Positions 43,122 to 51,250 are shown, numbered from the stretch's first letter. The stretch is 64,000 nt of DNA from Streptomyces sp. NL15-2K (GCF_030551255.1 NZ_CP130630.1:372001-436000); one strand, 5' to 3'. Numbers and translations are program-made. The notes: a model not told the origin generated them from the sequence alone.

Positions 43122-44482
43122 TGGCCCGACGGTTCGCGACACTGCTGACCCTGCTCCTGGTGGCCGCCTGCGGTGGCGGCGGGAACGGCGCGGCGCCGGC
43201 GCCCTCCGCGGACGAGCCCGGCACCATCGTCATCGCCAGCGGCCGGGACGTCACCGGCAAGAACGGCGTCCGGCAGCAGCTCATCGACGCCTGGAACGCG
43301 CGGCAGGAGAAGGACGGCAGCGGCTACGACGCCCGCCTGGTCGAACTCCCCGGAAGCGCCGACGAACAGCGCGGCCAGCTGCTCGGCGCGCTGCAGTCCG
43401 GCAGCGCCGACTACGACGTGGTCAACCTCGATGTGACCTGGGTACCGGAGTTCGCCGCCGCCGACCTGATCCGGCCGCTGCCCGAGACGATGATCGACAG
43501 TGATGTCATCGCGTCCGTGGCCGACACGGCACGGTGGGACGACAAGGTGTACGCGGTGCCGTTCAACAGCGACGTCGGGCTGCTCTACTACCGGACGGAC
43601 CACCTGCGTCAGGCGGCCATCCAGCAGACCGACCTGAGCGGCGGAATCGGGTGGAGGCGGCTGGAGGCCCTGATCAACACTCTCAACGACCACAAGCCCA
43701 AGGGCTACGAGAGAGGCTGGACCACCCAGCTCGACGCCTACGAGGGCCGCACGGTCAATGCCGTGGAGGCGTTCGCGTCCGCGGTGGAGGACTTCTCGCT
43801 CACCGACGAGGACGGCCACTACGACGCCACCGTCGACGAGTTGACGGCGGGCATCGCGGAACTGCGCCACCGCACCGACGAGCCGTACACCCTCCCGGAC
43901 GCCGACGACTCCGACGAGGCGGCCTCCCTGGGTGACTTCGCCGAGGGCCGGACCACGTTCCTGCGCCACTGGCCGTACGCCTACCGCACCCTGTACCAGT
44001 CCTTCACCGACGACCAGCTCCGAGTGGCCCCGCTGCCCGGCCGGGCGGTGCTCGGCGGCCAGAACCTCGCGGTGACCGGGGCTTCGCAGCGGGCGGAGAA
44101 GGCCGCCGAGCTGATCGCCTTCCTCACCGGCCGGGAGAGCGAGCGCTGCCTGCTGGACGCCGGCTTCGCGGCCACGCGCAAGTCGGCGTACGTGGATGAC
44201 GACGTGCGGTGCACGATGACCGGCGCGCCCGCTTCCCCCTCCCCCGCCGGCGAGAGCGCCGACCGTATGCCACGCGACGGTGCGGGCCGCCCCGGCTACG
44301 CCCGCCGGATCCTGCTCCCTGCCCTCCAGCAGGCCGTCTCCCGTCCCCGCACCCCGCTCTACGGCGCCTTCACGCAGACGTTCACCGCGCGGCTGGGACC
44401 TCTGTTCGGCGAGGACCCGCCGAGCGACGCTGTGCTGGCCGAGAGCCTGGACTCCGGACTGAGGAAGGCACTGCCGGACTGA
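43121..44482 (+). CDS. Extracellular substrate-binding lipoprotein of the caspase operon
   Basis: A 453-residue solute-binding protein. The lipobox is VAAC (Cys17). Typical family-1 binding-protein segments are QLIDAWNARQEKDGSGYD, YDVVNLDVTWVPEFAAADLI, VYAVPFNSDVGLLYYRTDHL and AEKAAELIAFLTGRESER. A Pro/Ser stretch near residue 370 separates a C-terminal part. No permease or ATPase genes follow, so it is unlikely to serve an ABC importer; it more likely binds a ligand for the external half of the caspase fusion with which it overlaps. Confidence 0.88.
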   Translation: MARRFATLLTLLLVAACGGGGNGAAPAPSADEPGTIVIASGRDVTGKNGVRQQLIDAWNARQEKDGSGYDARLVELPGSADEQRGQLLGALQSGSADYDVVNLDVTWVPEFAAADLIRPLPETMIDSDVIASVADTARWDDKVYAVPFNSDVGLLYYRTDHLRQAAIQQTDLSGGIGWRRLEALINTLNDHKPKGYERGWTTQLDAYEGRTVNAVEAFASAVEDFSLTDEDGHYDATVDELTAGIAELRHRTDEPYTLPDADDSDEAASLGDFAEGRTTFLRHWPYAYRTLYQSFTDDQLRVAPLPGRAVLGGQNLAVTGASQRAEKAAELIAFLTGRESERCLLDAGFAATRKSAYVDDDVRCTMTGAPASPSPAGESADRMPRDGAGRPGYARRILLPALQQAVSRPRTPLYGAFTQTFTARLGPLFGEDPPSDAVLAESLDSGLRKALPD

Positions 44483-44601
44483 ACACCGGGTATTCCCTCA
44501 GCAGCCTCACCGCGCAACTCTGCCATTGGGCTCGCAACGGCCGACTCCTCCGCACCATGCCGAGCACCTACAAGATCACTCTCGCGTATGCGGTGGACCG
44601 G

Positions 44602-44970
44602 TCACGGCAGATCAACCGGACGGCGCGTGTCGATGTTCACCAGATCGTGCCGTGGTTGCGTCCTTTTGCGCAGGGCAAACTCGTCCATCCCGAGCCCCCC
44701 CTGCTGCAGCACCGTCTGCAGCCCGGTGCTTCGCCGCCCGTGCCGGAAGGTGAGTCCGTTGACCTGCTCGGCGAACGTGGCCTGCCGGCAGGGGCTGTCG
44801 CGGCAGCGAACCGACGGACCTGTAACGCGATCACCCGGACGCCCGGCGACTGCGGTGTCGGCGCGGCGGCGTACGTATCGGCTGTGCACTCGGCCCGACG
44901 TCGTCCCGCAGAACGAAGGCGGCTGCGCCGGCGCTTTGCAGACCATCGGCACGTGGTCACGATGTGTCAC
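44602..44970 (-). pseudogene. Remnant of an ISL3-family transposase
   Basis: The frame contains RVHSRYVRRRADTAVAGRP, CRQATFAEQVNGLTFRHGRR and, right after, GMDEFALRKRTQ ... NIDTRRPVDLP. These match the zinc-binding N-terminus and the start of the DDE core of ISL3-type transposases, but the helix-turn-helix region between them is largely missing and the frame stops just after RPVDL. The rest of the element is gone. It is a decayed, internally deleted insertion sequence. The 119 bp beside it (44483-44601) contains nothing recognisable. Confidence 0.72.
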
Positions 44971-44982
44971 CCTTCAGGGCGG

Positions 44983-45372
44983 TCAGGCGTTTCCTGCAGC
45001 GGCGAGAAGCCGTTCCATAACCGGGAGAGCCCGGGAGAGCACCGCTTCGTCGAGTGCCCCGAGTTCGGCGATGGCGGCGGCCAGGGCTGCGCTGCTGGTG
45101 CGGTCGTAGCGGTCCAGGAGTTCCAGGGCGGCGGCAGTGGCCGTGAGGCCGACGGTGCGCAGGTCGTGCGGGGAGGGGTGGCGCTCGACCAGGCCGGAGG
45201 CGATCATGGTCTTCACCAGGTTGCTGACGGTGGACGGGGCCATCCGACAGCTCGGTGGCCACGGCTCGGGGAGTGGTTCCCGGATGGGCGGCCAGTGCGC
45301 GAAGAAGTTCGATCTGGGCTTCCGGCAGGTCAGGCAGGTTGCCGGCACAGCGGACGGATCGCAGTACGGCCC
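44983..45372 (-). pseudogene. Frameshifted MarR family regulator gene
   Basis: The C-terminal part reads MAPSTVSNLVKTMIASGLVE followed by a normal MarR wing and dimerisation helix. The matching N-terminal part (NLPDLPEAQIELLRALAAHP ... AVATEL) is in another frame, joined near 45240 by what looks like a 2-bp deletion. No start codon in frame was found upstream, so the 5' end is probably lost too. It lies between an insertion-sequence remnant and the GlxA-type gene. Confidence 0.75.
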
Positions 45373-45393
45373 GGGGGTGAGGACATCACCGGA

Positions 45394-46461
45394 TCAATCA
45401 TCCTGGTCGGGCTCTGTCTCCTGGCGGTCGATGCCGGTGGTACGGAACCGGCTGCGGTAGCCGCCCGGCGAGACTCCGAGGTTGCGGCGGAAGATCCGTC
45501 TCATCGTCTCCGGGGAGCCGAAGCCGGCACGCCGTGCGACGGACTCCTGGCCCTCGCCGCCGGTCACCAGGAGAAGCTTGGCCGCCTCCAGCCGGGTCTG
45601 CTCCACGTAGCGGGCCGGCGTCATGCCCACCTCGTCGCGGAACATCCGCGCCAGATGGCGTTCGCTCACCGCGGCGCGGGCGGCCATGGCGGCAGTCGAG
45701 TGGTCCGCGGCCGGTTCGAGGACCACTGCGTCCAGGACCTGGCGCAGGCCGCGTGTGGTGGGGGCGCCCGCCTCGGACCAGACGCTGAACTGGGCCTGGC
45801 CGCCCGGGCGTTGCAGGAAGACAACCATCCACCGGGCGACCCTGCGGGCGACGTCGGTGCCGTAGTCGTTCTCGACGATGGCCAGGGCCATGTCGGTGCC
45901 CGCGCTGATGCCGGCACCGGTGACGAAGGGGCCGTCCTGGACGAAGAGGGCGTCCAGATCCACCTTGATACGGGGGTACTCCCGGGCAAGTCGCGCGCAG
46001 TGCGCCCAGTGGGTCGTCGCTCGGCGTCCGTCCAACAGCCCGAGGGCGGCCAGCACGAAGGCCCCGGTACAGACGGAGGCGATCCGCGATGCCCGGGGCG
46101 CCAGCTCCTGGACCATCGCCAGCGCCTCGGGGACCGTGTCCGGGGTCAGCTCCTCCGGTATGTCGTGCGTGCCCGGAGCGAACGTGAAGTCAGCCGGTAC
46201 ACCTCCCGGCACCAGGAGGGTGTCGATGGAGTCGGGAGCGTCGGTCACTGGAATGTCCGCGCTCAGCCGGGTGAACGCGGTCGTCCCGACCGGTTGCCCC
46301 GTGGGCGAGATCAGCAGCACCCGGTAGCGGGCCCCGAAGTCGTTGGCCCGGGCGAAGATCTCCAGCGGCGCCGCCACGTCCTGCAGCGTCACCTTGTCGT
46401 ACAGGACGAAGACCATGGTCCGCTCGGCGCCGCGGTCCACGGCCGCGATACTCCGGTTCAT
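45394..46461 (-). CDS. GlxA family regulator (DJ-1/PfpI domain plus AraC helix-turn-helix)
   Basis: A 355-residue regulator. Residues 15-195 form a DJ-1/PfpI-like domain with the nucleophile-elbow SVCTGAFVLAALGLLDGRRA. Residues 245-345 hold two AraC helix-turn-helix units (AARAAVSERHLARMFRDEVG and VARRAGFGSPETMRRIFRRN). GlxA-type proteins often control nitrile, amide or amine catabolism. The ATG is 7 bp after GAGGAGG. It is divergent from the nitrile hydratase operon across 636 bp and is its likely activator. Confidence 0.92.
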   Translation of the reverse strand: MNRSIAAVDRGAERTMVFVLYDKVTLQDVAAPLEIFARANDFGARYRVLLISPTGQPVGTTAFTRLSADIPVTDAPDSIDTLLVPGGVPADFTFAPGTHDIPEELTPDTVPEALAMVQELAPRASRIASVCTGAFVLAALGLLDGRRATTHWAHCARLAREYPRIKVDLDALFVQDGPFVTGAGISAGTDMALAIVENDYGTDVARRVARWMVVFLQRPGGQAQFSVWSEAGAPTTRGLRQVLDAVVLEPAADHSTAAMAARAAVSERHLARMFRDEVGMTPARYVEQTRLEAAKLLLVTGGEGQESVARRAGFGSPETMRRIFRRNLGVSPGGYRSRFRTTGIDRQETEPDQDD

Positions 46462-46680
46462 ACTCCGACCTCCTCAGTGGAGCGAGGCTTGCCCTCGTGT
46501 CCGAAATCGTGGCTCGTGTGTCCGTTGCAGCCCTTGGCTCCTGTCCCGCCACACGGGAACGTGGAAGCCGAGCAAACCACCCGGCCGGGTATCCGGGTTC
46601 CCGGAAATACCGGGTGAGGAATACTAACCGCACGAAGACCTGATTGGTCCAGTGCTCATATCGATCTTGCAGCCTCCCAT

Positions 46681-46712
46681 GGCCTCACCGACAGGCCTGG
46701 GCGGCTTTTTTT
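46681..46712 (+). terminator. Terminator-like hairpin with T-tract in the control region
   Basis: Arms GGCCT/AGGCC around 7 nt are followed, after 8 bp, by seven T. T-tracts are rare in this genome. With no gene upstream on this strand, it may terminate a short leader or an unseen small RNA. The stem is short. Confidence 0.35.
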
Positions 46713-46769
46713 GCGTTGACACGGCAAGGCCGCCTCCGTCAATTCCGGACACCATTTATTCAGCCATCG

Positions 46770-46785
46770 TTAACTTGCGTGAAAC
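46770..46785 (+). promoter_or_regulatory. GlnR-like a-b site
   Basis: TTAAC, six bases, GAAAC matches the GlnR consensus gTnAC-n6-GaAAC at every strong position. It lies 49-54 bp downstream of a TTGACA hexamer and about 310 bp before the first gene. Nitrile and amide breakdown yields ammonia, which fits nitrogen control. Confidence 0.5.
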
Positions 46786-47097
46786 ACGGCGGCCGGAACC
46801 TATTGATGTCTCACCGCGCCATAGCCGACACAATTGGCACCGAGGTAACTGCGGTCGAGAGGGTGCCCTGCCAGGGCGTATTCGGCAGCAGAAGCCGAAG
46901 AAGCATGCCTGTCCATGTCCGAATCGAAGGACGCGAAGTACCGGATTCGGCACCGACGACCGGGCCTTCATGCGCAACTTTCACGCCATGGATTCCCATT
47001 CTTTTCCGCCCCTCAGCGGGCCAATTATCGCCTGCCCATATTCGGGCACGAATTCCGCCGGGCCATGAGAACCCGGCGTCAGAGGAGTGGTTTGGCC

Positions 47098-47616
47098 ATG
47101 CGCCAGCTAAATGCTTTGTCGATCAGCATCGGCGTGCTCGGCGGAGTCGCCACGCTGATGACCGCAACCGTCCTGACCGTTCCGGTCTGGGTCATCTTCA
47201 TTGCCTGGGCCTCCTTCTTCATTCTCGGAGCCGGCACCGACGGCATGGCGAGATCGATCGCCTCGAACCTGACCGGCATTGTCATCGCCTCGCTCACGCT
47301 GTTGGTCATCCACGCGCTGGGCGGTGGCACCGCCATCGCCGCCATCGCCGTGGGTGTGGGCAGCGCCGCCATGGTGCAGGCGTCGAAGATCCCTCTGCTC
47401 TCGAAACTCCCGGCCATCGTGTGGGGGTTCGCCTCCACGGTCGGCACCGTGGCCGCCACCGGCCACGACATCACCACCGCATCCATCAGCAACCCGGCGC
47501 TCGTCGCGGCGCTGTCCATGGTTCTGGGCGCGGTGTTCGGCATCGCCTCGGAGTACTGGGGAGCCGCGATGACCGCACGCCCGGCCGCCGAGCCGACCCT
47601 GGAAGGGCAGTCATGA
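47098..47616 (+). CDS. DUF1097 family membrane protein, nitrile hydratase operon
   Basis: A 172-residue protein with about five membrane helices and the family segment VPVWVIFIAWASFFILGAGT near residues 28-47, related to the protein at 635-1228. The ATG at 47098 lies 10 bp after GAGGAG; earlier ATG codons lack a ribosome binding site. Its stop overlaps the start of the nitrile hydratase beta gene (ATGA), so expression is coupled. A role in nitrile or amide uptake is inferred from context; the biochemical function of DUF1097 is not established. Confidence 0.83.
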   Translation: MRQLNALSISIGVLGGVATLMTATVLTVPVWVIFIAWASFFILGAGTDGMARSIASNLTGIVIASLTLLVIHALGGGTAIAAIAVGVGSAAMVQASKIPLLSKLPAIVWGFASTVGTVAATGHDITTASISNPALVAALSMVLGAVFGIASEYWGAAMTARPAAEPTLEGQS

Positions 47617-48365
47617 AGCTTCAGCACCATCTGGGGGGTCTGGAGAACCTCGGCCCCGTGGCCTACGAGCCCCGTGTCTTCGTCGAGGACTGGGAGCAGC
47701 GCATCTTCGGCATCCACGTCGCGATGATGGGCCTCAGCGCCCACCTCGGCGACGCTGTGCCCCAGTACCCGGTCGAGGACGTGCCCAGCGCCTTCTCCTC
47801 CGTCTGGACCTGGGCGGACCTGCGCAAGGGCGCCGAGGCGATGCATCCCTTCGCCTACTTCCAGTACCGCTACTACGAGAAGTGGCTCGGCGGCATCGGC
47901 GGGTTCTTCGTCTCCCAGGGCTACATCACCGAGGAGGAGTTGGAGGCGAAGGCCGCGGAGTATCTCCAGGATCCGGGACTCGACCTGCCCGAGGGCGGGG
48001 ACGAGCGCATCGACGACCAGGTCATCCGCTATCTGCGCGAGGGCGACTCCCCTCGCCAGGGTCCGGCCGGGTCCCCGGCTTTCGCCGTCGGTGACCGGGT
48101 GACCGTCACGGACGTGCCGCCCACCGAACACACCCGGCTGCCGGGCAACCTGCGCGGCCGCACCGGCACCGTGGAGCGCGTCTTCGAAGGCAACTACGGC
48201 TACTTCTGCTCCACCGGCCCCGACGGCATCGGCGAGCCCATGCCCGTCTACGCCGTCCGCTTCGAACCGACCGACCTCTGGGGAGAACTCGCCGAACCCG
48301 GCGCCGTGCTCTACGGCGAGCTCTACCAGGCCTACCTCACCCACGCGATGGAGGAACAGCAGTGA
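47613..48365 (+). CDS. nthB: Nitrile hydratase subunit beta
   Basis: A 250-residue nitrile hydratase beta subunit. The start MKLQHHLGGLENLGPV is the conserved one, and WADLRKGAEAMHPFAYFQYRYYEKWL and the SH3-like C-terminal part (FAVGDRVTVTDVPPTEHTRLPG ... GELYQAYLTH) follow. Nitrile hydratase converts nitriles to amides in the cytoplasm as an alpha/beta heterodimer or tetramer. Gene order beta-alpha is that of cobalt-type enzymes. Overlaps both neighbours by 4 bp. Confidence 0.95.
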   Translation: MKLQHHLGGLENLGPVAYEPRVFVEDWEQRIFGIHVAMMGLSAHLGDAVPQYPVEDVPSAFSSVWTWADLRKGAEAMHPFAYFQYRYYEKWLGGIGGFFVSQGYITEEELEAKAAEYLQDPGLDLPEGGDERIDDQVIRYLREGDSPRQGPAGSPAFAVGDRVTVTDVPPTEHTRLPGNLRGRTGTVERVFEGNYGYFCSTGPDGIGEPMPVYAVRFEPTDLWGELAEPGAVLYGELYQAYLTHAMEEQQ

Positions 48366-48985
48366 CCGTGCAGTTCGGCTACCCCGAGGACCGCGAAGCC
48401 CGCAGCGCCGCCCGTGTGCGAGCACTGGAAGCCCTGCTCATCGAGAAGGGTGTGATCACCGGCGCCACCGTCGACAAGGTGCTCGGCTACTTCGAGACCG
48501 ACATGACGCCGCTCAACGGAGCCAAGATCGTCGCCCGTGCCTGGACCGACCCGGAGTTCGCGGAACGACTCGTCAAGGACACACCGGCCGCCGTCGCCGA
48601 ACTCGCCCTCCCCATCGGCATGGACGGCGCCGAAGGCGAACACCTGCAGGCCGTGGCCAATACTCCCGGCGTGCACAACCTGGTCATCTGCACCCTGTGC
48701 TCCTGTTTCCCCTGGCCCGTGCTCGGCCTCCCGCCGTACTGGTACAAGGACCCGACCTTCCGCGCCCGCGCGGCCCGGGAGCCCCGTGTGGTGCTCAAGG
48801 AGACCGGCCTGGACCTCGACCCGTCCGTCGAACTGCGGGTGTGGGACAGCAGCGGTCATTCTCGCTGGTTCGTCGTTCCGCAGCGGCCCGCCGGAACCGA
48901 CGGCATGACCGAGGAGGAACTCGCCGCCCTGGTCACCACCGAATCGATGATCGGCATCGCCGAGGTTCCCTCACCCGCCGCCTGA
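48362..48985 (+). CDS. nthA: Nitrile hydratase subunit alpha, cobalt type
   Basis: A 207-residue alpha subunit. The metal site is VICTLCSC, Cys110 to Cys115, in which Thr111 rather than Ser marks the cobalt type; Cys113 and Cys115 are the residues usually oxidised to sulfinic and sulfenic acids. Family segments DMTPLNGAKIVARAWTDPEF and GLPPYWYKDPTFRARAAREP are intact. The GTG start overlaps the beta stop. It makes amides from nitriles for the amidase encoded downstream. Confidence 0.96.
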   Translation: MTVQFGYPEDREARSAARVRALEALLIEKGVITGATVDKVLGYFETDMTPLNGAKIVARAWTDPEFAERLVKDTPAAVAELALPIGMDGAEGEHLQAVANTPGVHNLVICTLCSCFPWPVLGLPPYWYKDPTFRARAAREPRVVLKETGLDLDPSVELRVWDSSGHSRWFVVPQRPAGTDGMTEEELAALVTTESMIGIAEVPSPAA

Positions 48986-49017
48986 GCCGCACCCGGACAC
49001 CACAGAAAGGAAATCCC

Positions 49018-49335
49018 ATGGAGGCCACCGCCACCACCGCGCCCACCTCACCCCTGCACGACGCCTGCGTCACCGACATGAACGCGCCCACCTTCGACGC
49101 CGACTGGCAGCGCCGGGCGTTCGGCGTCGCCGTCGCCCTGTCGGAGTTCGGCCACTACCCCTGGGACGCGTTCCAGCAGCGGCTCATCGCCGCCATCGGC
49201 GCATGGGAGGCCACCTCCGCGACCGAGCAGGGCAGCTGGCAGTACTACGAGCACTGGCTCGCGGCGCTCGAACGCGTACTGGTCGAACACGACCTGGTCG
49301 CCGAGGACGAGATGCGTGCCCTGCTCGGGGCGTAA
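49018..49335 (+). CDS. Nitrile hydratase activator (beta-homologous 14K-type chaperone)
   Basis: A 105-residue protein related to the N-terminal part of the beta subunit: FDADWQRRAFGVAVALSEFG and WDAFQQRLIAAIGAWE ... YYEHWLAALERVL. In cobalt nitrile hydratases such small proteins (NhlE, P14K) deliver a metal-loaded alpha subunit by subunit swapping. The ATG follows AAAGGAA by 5 bp. It is 32 bp after the alpha gene and before a hairpin and a cobalt permease gene. Confidence 0.9.
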   Translation: MEATATTAPTSPLHDACVTDMNAPTFDADWQRRAFGVAVALSEFGHYPWDAFQQRLIAAIGAWEATSATEQGSWQYYEHWLAALERVLVEHDLVAEDEMRALLGA

Positions 49336-49385
49336 CCCGCTCCAAGGCCCGGACCACCAGGACGTCCGTTCCGTCCCGTCCGCCA

Positions 49386-49438
49386 GGGCCGCACCCGCGA
49401 GTGACTCACGAGTGACTCACGACCAGCGGGTGCGGCCC
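49386..49438 (+). promoter_or_regulatory. Long hairpin with duplicated loop element before the cobalt permease gene
   Basis: Perfect 13-bp arms (GGGCCGCACCCGC/GCGGGTGCGGCCC) enclose 27 nt made mainly of two tandem copies of GAGTGACTCAC. It lies 50 bp after the activator and 57 bp before the permease start. It may attenuate transcription into the permease gene or stabilise the upstream message. It lacks the features of a NiCo or cobalamin riboswitch. Confidence 0.65.
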
Positions 49439-49494
49439 GCCCCTTCTCACTGCTGACGACGGCACCGCGCGGTGCCCCTGCCAAGGATGTGTGT

Positions 49495-50595
49495 GTGACC
49501 ACAACGACCATCACCGCCGGCCGATGGACCCGCGCCGAACGGCTGCGCATCACGGGCATCGTCGGCGTCATCGCCGCCCTGCACGTCATCGGATGGAGCC
49601 TGTACCTCTTCTACGCCGGCAGCCCGGCCGGCGCCGGGGCCTTCGCCGGAGCCGGAACCCTCGCCTACACACTCGGGATGCGGCATGCCTTCGACGCCGA
49701 CCACATCGCCGCCATCGACGACACCACCAGACTGATGATGCAACGCGGACGCAGACCCGTCGGTGTGGGCTTCTTCTTCGCCATGGGCCACTCCACCGTG
49801 GTCCTCGCCCTCGCCTTCGTCGTCGCCCTCGCCGCAGGCGCCGCCGGTTCGGGCATCGGCACCTTCCGCCACGTCGGCGGCCTGGTCTCGCAGATCGTGG
49901 CCATGGTGTTCCTGCTGCTCGTCGCCGTGCTCAACCTCATGGTGCTGACCGGCATCGTCGGCCTGTGGCGGCGTATGGCGGAGAGCCGGCTGGACCAGGG
50001 CGAGCTCGATCTGCAACTGCTCAACCGCGGCCTGATGAACCGCCTCCTCGGCCGCCGCGCCCGCGGGCTGATCCGTTCGTCATGGCACATGTACCCGGTC
50101 GGCATTCTCTTCGGCCTCGGTCTGGAAACCGCCAGCGAGATCACCCTGCTCGCCCTGTCCGCCAGCGCCGCCGCCCACGGGTCCGGCCTGCCGACCCTCG
50201 CCGTCCTCTCCCTCCCGCTGCTCTTCGCCGCGGGAATGAGCGCCTTCGACACCGCCGACAGCATGCTGATGACCCGCCTGTACTCGTGGGCGTACCGCAG
50301 CCCCGCCCGCAGGCTCTACTACAACATCGCCACCACCGGCATGACCGTGGCCGTGGCCGCGTTCATCTCCAGTGTCTACGTCGCGGGGCTCGTCGCCGAC
50401 GCCACCGGAGCCGGGGGTCTCGTCACTGCCTACGCCTCCCTGGCCGACCACTTCGAACTGCTCGGCTACATCGTGGTCGCCATCTTCGCGATCTCCTGGC
50501 TCTGCGCCGCCGCCATCTGGCGCTTCCGCGGACTCGCCGAGAAGTACGACGACCGGCAGGGCGCCGCTGGTGACGTACCCCAGCGATCCCCCTGA
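49495..50595 (+). CDS. nhlF: Nickel/cobalt transporter (NiCoT, NhlF type)
   Basis: A 366-residue permease with about eight membrane helices. The metal-selectivity signature HAFDADHIAAIDDTTR is in the second helix, and FFFAMGHSTVV, FGLGLETASE and GMSAFDTADSML are the other family motifs. NhlF imports cobalt for nitrile hydratase. The GTG at 49495 is 8 bp after AAGG; a GTG two codons upstream is too close to it. Clustering with the enzyme argues for cobalt rather than nickel. Confidence 0.95.
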   Translation: MTTTTITAGRWTRAERLRITGIVGVIAALHVIGWSLYLFYAGSPAGAGAFAGAGTLAYTLGMRHAFDADHIAAIDDTTRLMMQRGRRPVGVGFFFAMGHSTVVLALAFVVALAAGAAGSGIGTFRHVGGLVSQIVAMVFLLLVAVLNLMVLTGIVGLWRRMAESRLDQGELDLQLLNRGLMNRLLGRRARGLIRSSWHMYPVGILFGLGLETASEITLLALSASAAAHGSGLPTLAVLSLPLLFAAGMSAFDTADSMLMTRLYSWAYRSPARRLYYNIATTGMTVAVAAFISSVYVAGLVADATGAGGLVTAYASLADHFELLGYIVVAIFAISWLCAAAIWRFRGLAEKYDDRQGAAGDVPQRSP

Positions 50596-50696
50596 GAGGC
50601 CGTGGGCGCCTTGATCAGCCGGTGCGGCGAAGACCGGGCTGTCGGGGCTGGAGCCGGGCCAAGCAGAATTCGCCGGCCGCGACATCCGCTGGGGAA

Positions 50697-50712
50697 GGAG
50701 CCGTCGGGCTCC
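50697..50712 (+). terminator. Possible terminator after the cobalt permease gene
   Basis: GGAGCC/GGCTCC around GTCG forms a 6-bp stem with a tetraloop about 100 bp after the stop codon. No T-tract. The remainder of 50596-50881 holds no gene. Confidence 0.3.
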
Positions 50713-50843
50713 GGTCGTCCGCTCGTCGCCGTTGCGTATCCGCTCGTCGCGCAGGTGGCTCCGCGTGTCGCGTTCCCGGGCGGTTCCGGGGTCGAGGGCG
50801 CCCTCGCCAGGGGAAGGTGGCCGCCAACACATCCAGGGACGGG

Positions 50844-50864
50844 ATCAAGCAAGGCTTGCTTGAT
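50844..50864. promoter_or_regulatory. Perfect palindrome directly before the symporter operon
   Basis: Perfect 10-bp arms ATCAAGCAAG/CTTGCTTGAT around one G, followed by CTTTTC and then the ribosome binding site GGGAGG. It could be an operator, or an RNA hairpin that hides the ribosome binding site or ends transcription. Confidence 0.6.
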
Positions 50865-50881
50865 CTTTTCGGGAGGATCCC

Positions 50882-51250
50882 ATGTCGAACCCGACGCAGG
50901 ACATGACGGAACGCGGTTCCGGCGTGGACTACCAGGAAGCACAGAATTCCGTCCAGTTCCGCACGCTCAAGTCCAGGCATCGAAGGTTCGTCCTGCCGGT
51001 GACCGCTGTGGCACTCGTCTGGTACGGCGGCTACACGGCCCTCGCGGTAAGTGCTGAGTCCTTCATGTCCATCAAGGTGCTCGGGAACGTCACGATGGGC
51101 ATCGTCCTCGGACTCCTCCAGATCGTGACGACGTTCCTGGTCACGCTCGCGTACGTCGCGTACGCGAACCAGAAGCTCGATCCCGCCATCGCTCGGTTGC
51201 GCGCTGAAGCAGAGGTCACCCACGACCCGGACCAGGAAGGCACCCGATGA
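50882..51250 (+). CDS. DUF485 family membrane protein
   Basis: A 122-residue protein with two membrane helices (FVLPVTAVALVWYGGYTALA and MGIVLGLLQIVTTFLVTLAY) and charged ends. DUF485 proteins such as YjcH are encoded just before cation/acetate symporters and are thought to be accessory subunits. The ATG follows GGGAGGA and overlaps the symporter start at its end (ATGA). Confidence 0.92.
   Translation: MSNPTQDMTERGSGVDYQEAQNSVQFRTLKSRHRRFVLPVTAVALVWYGGYTALAVSAESFMSIKVLGNVTMGIVLGLLQIVTTFLVTLAYVAYANQKLDPAIARLRAEAEVTHDPDQEGTR

Larger units (their letters stand above)
46462..47097. promoter_or_regulatory. Long control region of the nitrile hydratase operon
   Basis: No gene is supported in these 636 bp. 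They hold a terminator-like hairpin with a T-tract (46681-46712), a TTGACA hexamer at 46716-46721, a GlnR-like site (46770-46785) and a CCGGGT/ACCCGG-rich stretch near 46580-46615. The long distance suggests a leader transcript before the first gene. Confidence 0.5.

Noticed and set aside
40922..44482. 1186-codon open frame through the caspase and binding-protein genes
   Set aside because: Its first two thirds are an out-of-frame shadow of the caspase gene; only the last part, from 43121, is the real lipoprotein.
49386..49438. NiCo or cobalamin riboswitch before the cobalt permease gene
   Set aside because: A single stem with a repetitive loop lacks the multi-helix core of either riboswitch class.
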